The notes: generated by a model from the letters alone, not told the origin. DNA of 64,000 nucleotides from Ignavibacteria bacterium (GCA_947491315.1 CANLII010000009.1:1-64000); one strand, 5' to 3'. Counted from the stretch's first letter, positions 41,129-50,580 are shown. Made by a program: numbers and translations.

Positions 41129-42414
41129 GAGAAGAGATGCAAGATTATCATATACATATGGATCAACAGGATCCACTATCATCACAAAAAAATGCATTTT
41201 ATATTCCTGAACATGAAGGGAAAGATGCTTTATATTTTTGTGGAAATTCGCTTGGTCTTCAACCAAAAGGCGTCATGGCATTATTAGAACAAGAAGTCAT
41301 GGACTGGCGTAAATACGGCGTAGAGGGACATTTCCATGCGAAAAATCCATGGTTTTCCTATCACTCAATTGTCACCGAATCGCTCTCTAGAATAGTTGGA
41401 GCAAATCCAAGTGAAGTTGTTGCAATGCAGACACTCACCGCGAATCTGCATTTGGCGATGGTATCATTTTACAAGCCAACAAAAGATCGATATAAAATTG
41501 TGATGGAAGCTGGTGCATTTCCGTCGGATCAATATGCAATTGAATCACAAGTAAGATTTCATGGATTTGAACCTGATGATGCGATCATTGAGATAAGACC
41601 TCGTGCTGGGGAGCATATCATTCATCATGAAGATATTATTGATGCGATTGAACGAAATGCTGACTCAATTGCACTTGTCATGTTTAGTGGTGTGCAGTAT
41701 TTGTCAGGTCAGCGTTTTCGAATGAAAGATATCACGGAATCGGCTCATAGAGCAGGTGCAATGTGTGGCTTTGATCTAGCGCATGCCATAGGGAATGTAG
41801 AATTGCAATTGCATGATTGGAATACAGATTTTGCAGTGTGGTGTTCATATAAATATCTGAACTCGGGTCCGGGAGGTATTGGTGGACTCTTTATTCATGA
41901 TAAACATGCGAATTCTCCCGATCTTCCTCGCTTTGCCGGATGGTGGGGCCATGATGAGCAATCACGATTTTTAATGAAGAAGGGATTCATTCCATCACAT
42001 GGAGCAAGTGGATGGCAACTCAGCAATGCACAGGTATTTCACATTGCAAGTTTACGTGCTTCCTTGGATATTTTTGATGAAGTGAAACTTGAAGAATTAT
42101 TCTCAAAGCGAGATGCATTGACAGCATATGCAGAGCAATTATTATTGCAATTGAAAGAAGATATTCCTCAAATTCCTTTGGAGATTATCACACCGAAGAA
42201 TAAGGATGAAAGGGGGGCACAATTGTCATTGTTATTTCATGAACATGGAAAAACACTGATTGACAAATTACTTATAGATGGAATCATCGTGGATTGGAGG
42301 GAGCCAAACATCATTCGCTTGGCACCAGCTCCACTCTATAATACTTTCAGGGATGTTCATGAGTTTGCGAATCGCTTTGGTAAGCATTGCATTGATTTAT
42401 TCTGTGAGCAATAA
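41125..42414 (+). CDS. kynU: Kynureninase
   Basis: 'ALYFCGNSLGLQPKGV', 'LTANLHLAMVSFYKPTKDRYKIVMEAGAFPSDQYAIESQVRFHG', 'CGFDLAHAIGNVELQLHDWNTDFAVWCSYKYLNSGPGGIGGLFIH'. Confidence 0.93.
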   Translation: MREEMQDYHIHMDQQDPLSSQKNAFYIPEHEGKDALYFCGNSLGLQPKGVMALLEQEVMDWRKYGVEGHFHAKNPWFSYHSIVTESLSRIVGANPSEVVAMQTLTANLHLAMVSFYKPTKDRYKIVMEAGAFPSDQYAIESQVRFHGFEPDDAIIEIRPRAGEHIIHHEDIIDAIERNADSIALVMFSGVQYLSGQRFRMKDITESAHRAGAMCGFDLAHAIGNVELQLHDWNTDFAVWCSYKYLNSGPGGIGGLFIHDKHANSPDLPRFAGWWGHDEQSRFLMKKGFIPSHGASGWQLSNAQVFHIASLRASLDIFDEVKLEELFSKRDALTAYAEQLLLQLKEDIPQIPLEIITPKNKDERGAQLSLLFHEHGKTLIDKLLIDGIIVDWREPNIIRLAPAPLYNTFRDVHEFANRFGKHCIDLFCEQ

Positions 42415-43770
42415 TCGATCAGATAATTTTGTGATATCCCCTGCTCCAAGCGTGATGACAAGATCGCCATTTTGCATGATGCTCCTGACTTTTGCATCCA
42501 CATCTGAGAGATTCGGAACATAATGCACATGTCGATGCCCTGAGTTCTTTGCTGCTTGTGCAATTAATTCCCCGGAAATTCCCTCGATTTTCTCTTCTCT
42601 TGCAGGATAGACATCCGTAATGAATACTATGTCTGCATCATCGAAAGAAAGACCAAAATCTTTGTAAAAATCGCGAGTGCGGGTATAAGTGTGCGGTTGA
42701 AAGACTGCAACAATTCTTCTTTCTTTCCAACCTGATCTAGCACCTAACAATGCACTTTTCAATTCCGTAGGGTGATGCGCATAATCATCGACGATCAGAA
42801 TATCGTCCAACATTCCTTTGATTTCAAAACGACGATAGACGCCTGCGAATTCCTTCAATGCTTCGGCAATTGTTTCGAATGGAATACCAAGATGAAGTCC
42901 CACCGTAATTGCCCCAAGAGCATTCTTCACATTATATTCCCCCGGGATATTTAGGTTGACTTTACCGAGTTTTTCTCCATGAGAAATAACGGTGAATTCA
43001 GTGCTTCTTTCATGTGGAATGATATCAATTGCTCGAATATCACATTGACGAGACAGTCCGAATGTTACCACTTTCTTATTGATATGAGGCAATATTGAAC
43101 GAATGCCTGCATCATCGAGTCCGACTGCAACAAAACCATAGAAAGGGACTTTTCCAGAGAATTCAATGAATGCCTTTTCCACTTCTTCAGCCGTGCCATA
43201 AATATCAAGATGTTCCGCTTCGATATTATTAATAATAGCTATTGTCGGGAATAATTGAAGAAATGATCGATCATATTCATCAGCTTCCACTACGGTCCAT
43301 TCACCATGTCCCAATCGAGCATTCGTTCCACCCAAACCATTCAAGCGCCCTCCCACAATTACGGTTGGGTCAATCCCACCTTTCATTAGTACAAGACCAC
43401 ACAATGAAGTGGTTGTGGTTTTTCCATGTGTACCTGCAATCGCAAGCGTATAATTCAATCGTGAAATTTCAGCAAGCATTTCAGCTCTGCGAATGATTGG
43501 AATTCCATGTTCCATTGCCGCGATTGTTTCAGGATTTTCATTTGGTTTTACTGCGCTTGAATAGACCACCACTTCAGCATTTGCAATATGTGCTTCGTGA
43601 TGTCCGATATGTATCGTGGCACCAATCGATTGCAAATATTCAGTATTCTGTGATGCGGAAAGATCGGATCCACTCACTGAGAATCCCTGATTAATCAGAA
43701 TTTCAGCGATACCGCTCATGCCGATACCACCGATTCCAACGAAGTGTATGTTTTTAACAGAAGAGAACAT
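42397..43770 (-). CDS. murC: UDP-N-acetylmuramate--L-alanine ligase
   Basis: 'IHFVGIGGIGMSGIAEILINQGFSVSGSDLSAS', 'AIAGTHGKTTTTSL', 'EADEYDRSFLQLFPTIAIINNIEAEHLDIYG', 'DDYAHHPTELKSAL'. Confidence 0.97.
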   Translation of the reverse strand: MFSSVKNIHFVGIGGIGMSGIAEILINQGFSVSGSDLSASQNTEYLQSIGATIHIGHHEAHIANAEVVVYSSAVKPNENPETIAAMEHGIPIIRRAEMLAEISRLNYTLAIAGTHGKTTTTSLCGLVLMKGGIDPTVIVGGRLNGLGGTNARLGHGEWTVVEADEYDRSFLQLFPTIAIINNIEAEHLDIYGTAEEVEKAFIEFSGKVPFYGFVAVGLDDAGIRSILPHINKKVVTFGLSRQCDIRAIDIIPHERSTEFTVISHGEKLGKVNLNIPGEYNVKNALGAITVGLHLGIPFETIAEALKEFAGVYRRFEIKGMLDDILIVDDYAHHPTELKSALLGARSGWKERRIVAVFQPHTYTRTRDFYKDFGLSFDDADIVFITDVYPAREEKIEGISGELIAQAAKNSGHRHVHYVPNLSDVDAKVRSIMQNGDLVITLGAGDITKLSDRLLLTE

Positions 43771-43964
43771 GAAGCATTACCTAAATCTAAATAGTTTCGG
43801 GCGGGTATAATAGACAACACATGTAATAGCCAATCACCTATTTCAAAGATAGGGATTTTATGGACAGGTTATAGTTACCATGCACTCAATACACTCCCGG
43901 AAAAATACAATTGGACTTTTTATGTTTTTTGTTTGTCAATATTGTCTGTATGTTGTTTTTGGGT

Positions 43965-44180
43965 TATAATGATGTCGCTCTATTATGATGTCGCTCGTGC
44001 GGAGCTGTTGGGATGTCGCTCGTGCGGAGCTATTATGATGTCGCACCTACGGAGCTATTATGATGGCGCACCTACGGAGCTATTGGGATGGCGCACCTAC
44101 GGAGCTATTATGATGTCGCTCCTACGGAGCTATTGGGATGGCGCACCTACGGAGCTATTGGGATGGCGCACCTACGGAGC
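43965..44180 (+). repeat. Tandem array of eight 25-bp units (consensus TATTATGATGTCGCTCCTACGGAGC) plus a partial unit, upstream of IS200-like tnpA
   Basis: Head-to-tail units begin at 43981, 44006, 44031, 44056, 44081, 44106, 44131 and 44156, each exactly 25 bp; partial unit 43965-43980. Confidence 0.95.
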
Positions 44181-44195
44181 TATTATAGGGGTACA

Positions 44196-44257
44196 GCACC
44201 AGAGGTGCGATATCACAATAAACATTGATGGAAAAGGAATTTAAGCCCCATCGGGGC
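44196..44257 (-). repeat. Oppositely oriented hairpin units at tnpA 5' side
   Basis: GCACCAGAGGTGC (44196-44208) followed by GATATCACAATA (minus-orientation unit), and GCCCCATCGGGGC (44245-44257) followed by GATATATGC. Confidence 0.75.
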
Positions 44258-44280
44258 GATATATGCAGGGGGGTAGTGAT

Positions 44281-44745
44281 ATGGCAAACACATATACACA
44301 AGTTTATGTGCAGATTGTATTTGCAGTTAAACATAGACAGCATCTTATTCATAAGTCATGGAAAGATGAATTGTACAAGTATATTTGCGGAATAATCAAT
44401 GGTAAAGCACAGAGGGTATATGCAATAGGAGGTGTTGAAGATCATATACATATACTGGTTAGTTTGAAACCGGATATGTCGATTTCTGAATTAGTAAGAG
44501 AGATTAAAGCATGCTCTTCAAAATGGGTAAATGAAAAGGGTTTTGCACTAGGGAAATTTCAATGGCAGGGAGGGTTTGGGGCTTTTTCATATCAAGGTGA
44601 TGCATTAGAAAATCTGATTCGATATATCAATAATCAAGAACAGCATCATCAAAAAAATAAATTTAAAGATGAATACATTGCATTGATGCAACAGTATAAC
44701 ATTGATTATAATGAAAAATATTTGTTTGTTTTTATGGATGAATGA
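44281..44745 (+). mobile_element. tnpA: IS200/IS605-type Y1 (HUH) transposase TnpA, solitary (no tnpB); candidate repeat-associated/RAYT-like protein
   Basis: 'HRQHLIHKSWKDELYKYICGIINGKAQRVYAIGGVEDHIHILVSLKPD' (HIH = HUH motif) and 'LENLIRYINNQEQHHQKNKFKDEYIALMQQYNIDY' (catalytic-Tyr helix, YIxxQ); ATG 44281 preferred over 44263. Confidence 0.9.
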
Positions 44746-44751
44746 TGTTGA

Positions 44752-44865
44752 TATTGGGATGTCGTTATTATGATGTCGCTCCTACGGAGCTATTATGATG
44801 TCGCTCGTACGGAGCTATTATGATGTCGCTCCTACGGAGCTATTGGGATGGCGCTCGGAAGGAGC
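44752..44865 (+). repeat. Downstream array of four 25-bp units plus partial, abutting the stop codon of the SUI1-family gene
   Basis: Units at 44766, 44791, 44816 and 44841 (25 bp each) plus partial TATTGGGATGTCG at 44752-44764. Confidence 0.93.
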
Positions 44866-45207
44866 TTATCCAATCATTCTTGTTTTATATCCATGGTCTA
44901 TGAGTGTTTGTTCTAATCTTTTTCGATGATCACCTTGAATTTCAATGAGATTATCGCGGACGGTACCGCCTGTTCCGCAAAGTTTTTTGAATGTTTTGCA
45001 GAGTGTATCTAGTTCAGTGGGATTTGACTGAAAGCCCGAGAGTACGGTCACCATTTTACCACCTCTTCCTTTTTTATCGAGGCGGATATCGATGCGTTGT
45101 TGCGAACCATCATATCCTTTTTTTTTTACGATGACCTGATCATTCTTTTTGGCATCATCCGGCAAGAGAGATGCGAGATCTTGTAATGATGTAAAGGACT
45201 TACTCAT
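44866..45207 (-). CDS. SUI1/eIF1 family translation initiation factor (YciH-like)
   Basis: 'KKGRGGKMVTVLSGFQSNPTELDTLCKTFKKLCGTGGTVRDNLIEIQGDHRKRLEQTLIDHGY'. Confidence 0.9.
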   Translation of the reverse strand: MSKSFTSLQDLASLLPDDAKKNDQVIVKKKGYDGSQQRIDIRLDKKGRGGKMVTVLSGFQSNPTELDTLCKTFKKLCGTGGTVRDNLIEIQGDHRKRLEQTLIDHGYKTRMIG

Positions 45208-46697
45208 TCTTCAGTGGAATGTTTGTGTGCTGTAAGATCGATTTGCACGGGATACTCTCCCGTAAAGCATGCATTGCAATATCCGATGCCTTCTTCATCG
45301 GGAACGGATTGCATAAGTTTTTCGACTGATAAATAATGCAATGAATCCGCATTGAGTGAAGAAGCAATGCCGGGTATATCTTGATAACGATTTGCAATCA
45401 ATTCTTCTCTACTTGGGAAGTCCATTCCATATTGACATGGATGGGTGATTGGTGGTGAGGTAATGCGCATATGCACTTCTTTGGGATGTGCCTCTCGAAT
45501 CAAATTAATGAGTGCGCGAGAAGTTGTTCCACGAACTACTGAATCATCAACCACCACTACTTTATTATTTTCCAATACGCCCTTGACGGTATTGAATTTA
45601 GTCTTGACTTTGAATTCGCGATTATTCTGCCCGGGTGCGATGAATGTTCTTCCCACATAATGAGAGCGAATAAGACCGATTTCATAACGAGATGGATTGC
45701 CTAATTCATTGTTGACATTTGCATAACCCAGTGTTGAGGTGTTTCCGCTGTCGGGCACTGCAATTACAACTACTTTATCATCGGGAGAATCAGCAGGAAC
45801 AGGACTTTCTTCTGCAAGATTTTTGCCAAGTTTTCTGCGAACTTTATCGACATTATGACCAAAGATTCTGGAATCAGGTCTTGAGAAATAGATATACTCA
45901 AAAATGCAATGTTTTGAACATGGTGTTTCATCATCTATGAGATAACTCTTGATCTCACCGGTTTTGACTGTCTCATCATCAATCACAATGATCTCATTAT
46001 GCTTCACATCCCGCACATATTCTGCGCTGATGATATCAAGAGCGCATGTTTCTGAAACAATAACATAAGACCAGCCATCTTCCACTTTTTTTCTTCCGAT
46101 GCAAAGTGGTCTGAAACCATAGGGATCACGAGCGGCCACAAGTGCATTATTTGTCATGATGACAAGTGAATATGCACCACGAGCAATTCGTAATGCTTCA
46201 CGAATTTGATCGAGTTGAGATTCCTTTTTGCTACGAGCAATTAAATGCAAAAACAATTCACTATCTGTCGTAGTCTGAAATATCGCACCTTCATTCTGCA
46301 ATTCATTGCGAAGTATCTTTGTATTGGTAAGATTGCCATTATGCGCCACGGCTATAGTGCCGGAACGATATTTTGTGAGAAATGGCTGAACATTTGCAAT
46401 GCCACCGCTGCCTGTAGTGGAATAGCGATTATGTGCAATCGCCATATTTCCTTTAAGTTTTTCTGTAAGGATATTAGGAGCAGAAAATACATCAAGCACC
46501 AGACCTTCGCCTTTGTGTGATGCGAATTTCATGGTATCACCCACTTTCCCAGCGGCAACTATACCGGCGGCTTCTTGTCCACGATGTTGCAGTGCATGCA
46601 ATGCATAATATGCCATGATTGATGCCTGTGGATCATTAAAGATACCTACAATGCCGCAATTGCAATTGGGTTTGTCGAGATCTCGAAGATTATTCAT
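45204..46697 (-). CDS. purF: Amidophosphoribosyltransferase
   Basis: 'CNCGIVGIFNDPQASIMAYYALHALQHRGQEAAGI', 'VVVVDDSVVRGTTSRALINLIREA', 'HMRITSPPITHPCQYGMDFPSREELIA'. Confidence 0.96.
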   Translation of the reverse strand: MNNLRDLDKPNCNCGIVGIFNDPQASIMAYYALHALQHRGQEAAGIVAAGKVGDTMKFASHKGEGLVLDVFSAPNILTEKLKGNMAIAHNRYSTTGSGGIANVQPFLTKYRSGTIAVAHNGNLTNTKILRNELQNEGAIFQTTTDSELFLHLIARSKKESQLDQIREALRIARGAYSLVIMTNNALVAARDPYGFRPLCIGRKKVEDGWSYVIVSETCALDIISAEYVRDVKHNEIIVIDDETVKTGEIKSYLIDDETPCSKHCIFEYIYFSRPDSRIFGHNVDKVRRKLGKNLAEESPVPADSPDDKVVVIAVPDSGNTSTLGYANVNNELGNPSRYEIGLIRSHYVGRTFIAPGQNNREFKVKTKFNTVKGVLENNKVVVVDDSVVRGTTSRALINLIREAHPKEVHMRITSPPITHPCQYGMDFPSREELIANRYQDIPGIASSLNADSLHYLSVEKLMQSVPDEEGIGYCNACFTGEYPVQIDLTAHKHSTEE

Positions 46698-46859
46698 GTG
46701 GATTGGATGCGTACAAAATGAGGAGGAAAAACGAAGTGCGAAGATACGAAATCTGCATCAATGGACATGAGTTTGAACAATGCTCATTGGGATTACACTA
46801 TGAGTGGTTCTCAATCGTGAACAAACTCACTTTTGTTTCTCATGCGCTTGATTGAATCT

Positions 46860-47156
46860 ATGGCTACTTTTGCTCAAATTATTAAAGAAAAAGAACTCCT
46901 ACTTGTCGACTTCTCAGCCGAATGGTGCGGTCCGTGCAAAATGATGCCACCGATCCTAGAAGAAGTAAAAAAGAATATCGGGAATGAAATCACCATCATC
47001 AAAATGGATGTCGATAAAAATCCCCAAACTGCAAGACAATATGGCATTCAATCCGTGCCCACCTTGATTCTCTTTCAAAAAGGAAAAGTGCTCTGGAGAC
47101 AATCAGGTGTTATTCAGGCAAGTCAATTGGAACTACTCTTACGCCGTTTTCTGTAG
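46860..47156 (+). CDS. trxA: Thioredoxin
   Basis: 'LLVDFSAEWCGPCKMMPPILEEV...VDKNPQTARQYGIQSVPTLILFQKGKV' (WCGPC). Confidence 0.94.
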   Translation: MATFAQIIKEKELLLVDFSAEWCGPCKMMPPILEEVKKNIGNEITIIKMDVDKNPQTARQYGIQSVPTLILFQKGKVLWRQSGVIQASQLELLLRRFL

Positions 47157-47231
47157 TAGGTTTTGCAGTGCATGCAATCATGCATTGAATGATTAGTTTT
47201 GTTTATAACATTAATTTTTTCGAGGAAAATC

Positions 47232-47705
47232 ATGCCGGTCAAACTGAATGCCGCGGCTCCCGCATTCAAGGGAGTGGATCAAAACAATGAAGTGATTGCT
47301 TCAAATGATCTTAAAGGACAATGGTATATTTTGTATTTCTATCCCAAAGACAATACCAGTGGCTGCACCAAACAAGCGTGTGATTTCCGTGATATCATGT
47401 CATCACTCACACCATTGGGCGTGAAAGTCATCGGAGTAAGCCCCGATAGCATCAAATCCCATCAGAAATTCAATAATGATCATGATCTGAATTTTAGCTT
47501 GATTTCCGATGAAGATAAGTCGATTTGTGAGAAATATGGCGTTTGGGTGCAAAAATCCATGTATGGTCGTTCCTATATGGGTGTGGAACGCTCCACCTTC
47601 ATCATCGATCCAGATGGAAAAATCAAACAATTCTATGCAAAGGTCAAAGTGCCGGGTCATGTAGAAGCAGTTACAAATTGGCTGAAAGACAATCTCAAAG
47701 CATAA
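47232..47705 (+). CDS. bcp: Peroxiredoxin, BCP/AhpE-like thioredoxin-dependent thiol peroxidase
   Basis: 'GQWYILYFYPKDNTSGCTKQACDFRDI...VIGVSPDSIKSHQKFNNDHDLNFSLISDEDKSICEKYGVW'. Confidence 0.93.
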   Translation: MPVKLNAAAPAFKGVDQNNEVIASNDLKGQWYILYFYPKDNTSGCTKQACDFRDIMSSLTPLGVKVIGVSPDSIKSHQKFNNDHDLNFSLISDEDKSICEKYGVWVQKSMYGRSYMGVERSTFIIDPDGKIKQFYAKVKVPGHVEAVTNWLKDNLKA

Positions 47706-47851
47706 ACTCTTTGAATGTTCCACGAAAAAGCACTAATTTTGTTGCCCTTTCGGATTGTACTAACCATGATTATCACATGTGATATCTTCATGGCACATTT
47801 CATCAATATTGCGCGGGAGTCGATATCCCGCAGCGTGGTACAAGGAGTACT

Positions 47852-48466
47852 ATGAATTATACCGGACCTAAGGTAAGGAACTCCCGCAAAATCGGTGTTC
47901 CAATGACGGCAAAAGCCGGCAGAATTATGTCTAGCGACAAAGCTGGCAGAAAGAGCCCTCCGGGCCAACACGGTTCCACAAAACGTCGTGGAAAATTATC
48001 TGTTTACGGTACACAGCTTTTCGAAAAACAAAAGCTTCGTTTGCAGTATAATATTCATGAACGTCAAATGACAAATTATTATAAGAAGGCTTCACATCTT
48101 ACTGGTAATACTGGTGACATCCTTCTTCACATGCTTGAGACACGCCTTGATGCGATGATATTCCGTTCAGGACTTGCTCGCTCAATGGCATCTGCCCGTC
48201 AATATGTTAATCACGGACATTTTCTTGTTAATGGCAAGCCAGTCAATATTCCTTCATATCAAGTGAAGGTGAATGATGTGGTTACTGTGCGTCTAAAAAG
48301 CCGCAAGATGGAAGCATTTCAAGAGTCAATCAGAACTGCTGCACCTCCGGTGTATTTGACATTATCCAAAGCGGACTTCTCAGTCAAATTCCTTCATCTT
48401 CCTGCTCGTGAGGAAGTTCCCGTAATTTGTGAAATTCCTCTCGTCATTGAGTTTTATTCTCGTTGA
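47852..48466 (+). CDS. rpsD: 30S ribosomal protein S4
   Basis: 'MNYTGPKVRNSRKIGVPMT...KSPPGQHGSTKRRGKLSVYGTQLFEKQKLRLQYNIHERQMTNYYKKA...ETRLDAMIFRSGLARSMASARQYVNHGHFLVNGK'. Confidence 0.97.
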   Translation: MNYTGPKVRNSRKIGVPMTAKAGRIMSSDKAGRKSPPGQHGSTKRRGKLSVYGTQLFEKQKLRLQYNIHERQMTNYYKKASHLTGNTGDILLHMLETRLDAMIFRSGLARSMASARQYVNHGHFLVNGKPVNIPSYQVKVNDVVTVRLKSRKMEAFQESIRTAAPPVYLTLSKADFSVKFLHLPAREEVPVICEIPLVIEFYSR

Positions 48467-48487
48467 TGAGCCAAATAGCAGAAATAA

Positions 48488-48514
48488 AGCTCTCCGATCG
48501 GAGGGCTTTTTTTC
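48488..48514 (+). terminator. Intrinsic terminator after rpsD
   Basis: AGCTCTCCGATCGGAGGGCT near-palindrome followed by a run of T. Confidence 0.8.
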
Positions 48515-48555
48515 TTTGCAGTCTTTATCTACCCACTCAATCATCGTGAAAGAAC

Positions 48556-49653
48556 ATGCAAACACATGAAGATTTCATGCAACACACAATTCGATTGGCT
48601 TTGCGTGGTACCGGCAAAGTGAGTCCAAATCCACGCGTAGGATGCACGATAGTCAAAGATGGCCATATCATTGGCGAAGGATGGCATCGTGAATTTGGAG
48701 GTCCTCATGCCGAGGTAGATGCATTGAACAGATGCACAGAAGATCCCAAAGATGCCATTGCTTATGTGAATCTTGAGCCTTGCGCCCATATTGGCAAGAC
48801 GCCACCCTGTGCGCCGCTTCTCATTCAAAAAGGAATTACAACAGTTGTGATTGCCATACAAGATCCGAATCCACTAGTGGCCGGAAAGGGTATTGCTTTG
48901 TTACGTGAGGCTGGAATTACTGTCATAGAAGATATTTGTAGAGAAGAAGCATTCTGGATGAATCGTTTCTTTGTGAAGCATATTCTCACTGGCATGCCAT
49001 ATATCATTGGGAAGATTGCACAATCATTGGATGGATTCATAGGAACTTCTACCGGTGAATCACAGTGGATCACATGTGAAGAAAGCAGACATGAAGTCCA
49101 TCGCATGCGTGGTGAAATTGATGCAGTAATGATTGGTCGTGGTACTGCCGAAGCAGACAATCCATCATTGACCGTACATTCCATGCCCGGTAGAAATCCA
49201 ATGCGCATCATTTTAGATACGAAATGTGGATTATCGACTTCGCTTCAAGTATTCACCGATGAATTTCGTGGACTGACGCTCTATTGTCATGGCGAAGATC
49301 AAGAGCATTCAAATCATGTGAAACAACTGCATGATCAAGGAATCAACACAATATCCTGCATGCTCGGAAAATCAGGAAAAATAGATTTGCCCATGTTGTT
49401 TTCCAATCTCTCTCAACAATTTGGCATAGCTTCCATTTTGATTGAAGGTGGCGGAATCTTGATGCAAGAAGTAATAGAACAACAATTACTGGATGAAATG
49501 CATTTTTTCATTGCACCAATCCTGATTGGTCAAGGAATACAGTCATTTGGCGGATATTCAGCCGAAAACTTGGAGACTGCATATAGATTGACCTCAAAAG
49601 GCGTATTAAAAAGCGGTACCGACTTACATGTCATCACCGTAAAATCCGCATGA
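48556..49653 (+). CDS. ribD: Bifunctional diaminohydroxyphosphoribosylaminopyrimidine deaminase / 5-amino-6-(5-phosphoribosylamino)uracil reductase
   Basis: 'MQHTIRLALRGTGKVSPNPRVGCTIVKDGHIIGEGWHREFGGPHAEVDAL...YVNLEPCAHIGKTPPCAPLLI...IGKIAQSLDGFIGT'. Confidence 0.95.
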   Translation: MQTHEDFMQHTIRLALRGTGKVSPNPRVGCTIVKDGHIIGEGWHREFGGPHAEVDALNRCTEDPKDAIAYVNLEPCAHIGKTPPCAPLLIQKGITTVVIAIQDPNPLVAGKGIALLREAGITVIEDICREEAFWMNRFFVKHILTGMPYIIGKIAQSLDGFIGTSTGESQWITCEESRHEVHRMRGEIDAVMIGRGTAEADNPSLTVHSMPGRNPMRIILDTKCGLSTSLQVFTDEFRGLTLYCHGEDQEHSNHVKQLHDQGINTISCMLGKSGKIDLPMLFSNLSQQFGIASILIEGGGILMQEVIEQQLLDEMHFFIAPILIGQGIQSFGGYSAENLETAYRLTSKGVLKSGTDLHVITVKSA

Positions 49654-49704
49654 GCCATGCAAAGCACGTCTATTTTGTATCTTTGTTTTTACTCGGAATA
49701 AAAC

Positions 49705-50580
49705 ATGAAAAGTATGACCGGCTTTGCGAAGGCAGAGATTAATCAACAAGGCAACAATGCCATCATTGAAATCAAAAGCGTTAATGGACGATATCTTGAA
49801 CCGACAATCAAATTGCCGAGGAGTTTGTCGAGCAAAGAAATCGAAGTCAGAGAGATGTTGCGTAAAGCATTGAATCGCGGAAATATTTTTGTGAGCATTC
49901 AAGTTGAATCCACTGAAGTCGAAGCAAAAATCCCTGGAATCAATATTGAAAAAGCCAAAGCGATACATGGCATGCTTTCTGAATTGAATAGAGAACTTCA
50001 TGGAAATGAACAAGTAACCATGACGAATATTCTTTCCTTTTCACAACATTTCATAGAATCCGAAAAAGAGGATATCGCTGAGTTGCAATGGACAATCGCT
50101 CGTGAAGCATTAAAAAAAGCATTACAATCATTGGATATAGCTCGTTCAAATGAAGGCAAAGAATTAGCTGATGACATGATGATGCGCATCAAGAATATTG
50201 AGCATTCCCTTTCTTATGTTGAAGAAAGATCCAAAACACGCATTCCAGAAGAGCGTGAACGATTAAGACAAAAACTTGCATTATTATTGGACAATGAAGA
50301 AATTGAAGAATATCGCTTGAATCAGGAAATTATCATTCTTGCAGATAAACTGGATGTATCAGAAGAAAGTGTTCGCTTGAGAAGTCATATCAAGTTTTTC
50401 TATGAATTGATGCAAGACAAAGAACCCGTTGGTAGAAAATTAAATTTCTTGACACAGGAATTAAATAGAGAAATAAATACAATCGGATCAAAAGCAAATG
50501 ATGCAGAAATAGCGCATTATGTTGTTGGAATGAAAGAAGAACTCGAACGCATCAGAGAACAAGCACAGAATATCGAATAA
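49705..50580 (+). CDS. YicC/YloC family endoribonuclease
   Basis: 'MKSMTGFAKAEI...EIKSVNGRYLEPTIKLPRSLSSKEIEVREMLRKALNRGNIFVSIQ...EVNT-like C-terminus NREINTIGSKANDAEIAHYVVGMKEELERIREQAQNIE'. Confidence 0.93.
   Translation: MKSMTGFAKAEINQQGNNAIIEIKSVNGRYLEPTIKLPRSLSSKEIEVREMLRKALNRGNIFVSIQVESTEVEAKIPGINIEKAKAIHGMLSELNRELHGNEQVTMTNILSFSQHFIESEKEDIAELQWTIAREALKKALQSLDIARSNEGKELADDMMMRIKNIEHSLSYVEERSKTRIPEERERLRQKLALLLDNEEIEEYRLNQEIIILADKLDVSEESVRLRSHIKFFYELMQDKEPVGRKLNFLTQELNREINTIGSKANDAEIAHYVVGMKEELERIREQAQNIE

Noticed and set aside
43981-44180. Possible CRISPR array
   Set aside because: Units are contiguous 25-bp tandem repeats with no spacers; no cas genes nearby.
43933-44244. 103-aa plus-strand ORF with repetitive 'ELLGWRTYGAIMMS' peptide
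   Set aside because: It is translation through the 25-bp tandem array; the 25-bp period cycles through all three frames and there is no independent coding evidence.
44245-44280. Start of the tnpA ORF at 44263
   Set aside because: ATG 44281 (MANTYTQVYVQIVFAVKH) matches the usual N-terminus of Y1 transposases; the 44263 start would add a poorly conserved leader next to a hairpin.
49678-49685. TATCTTTG -7-like box before yicC
   Set aside because: No TTTG-like -33 element at appropriate spacing; insufficient support.
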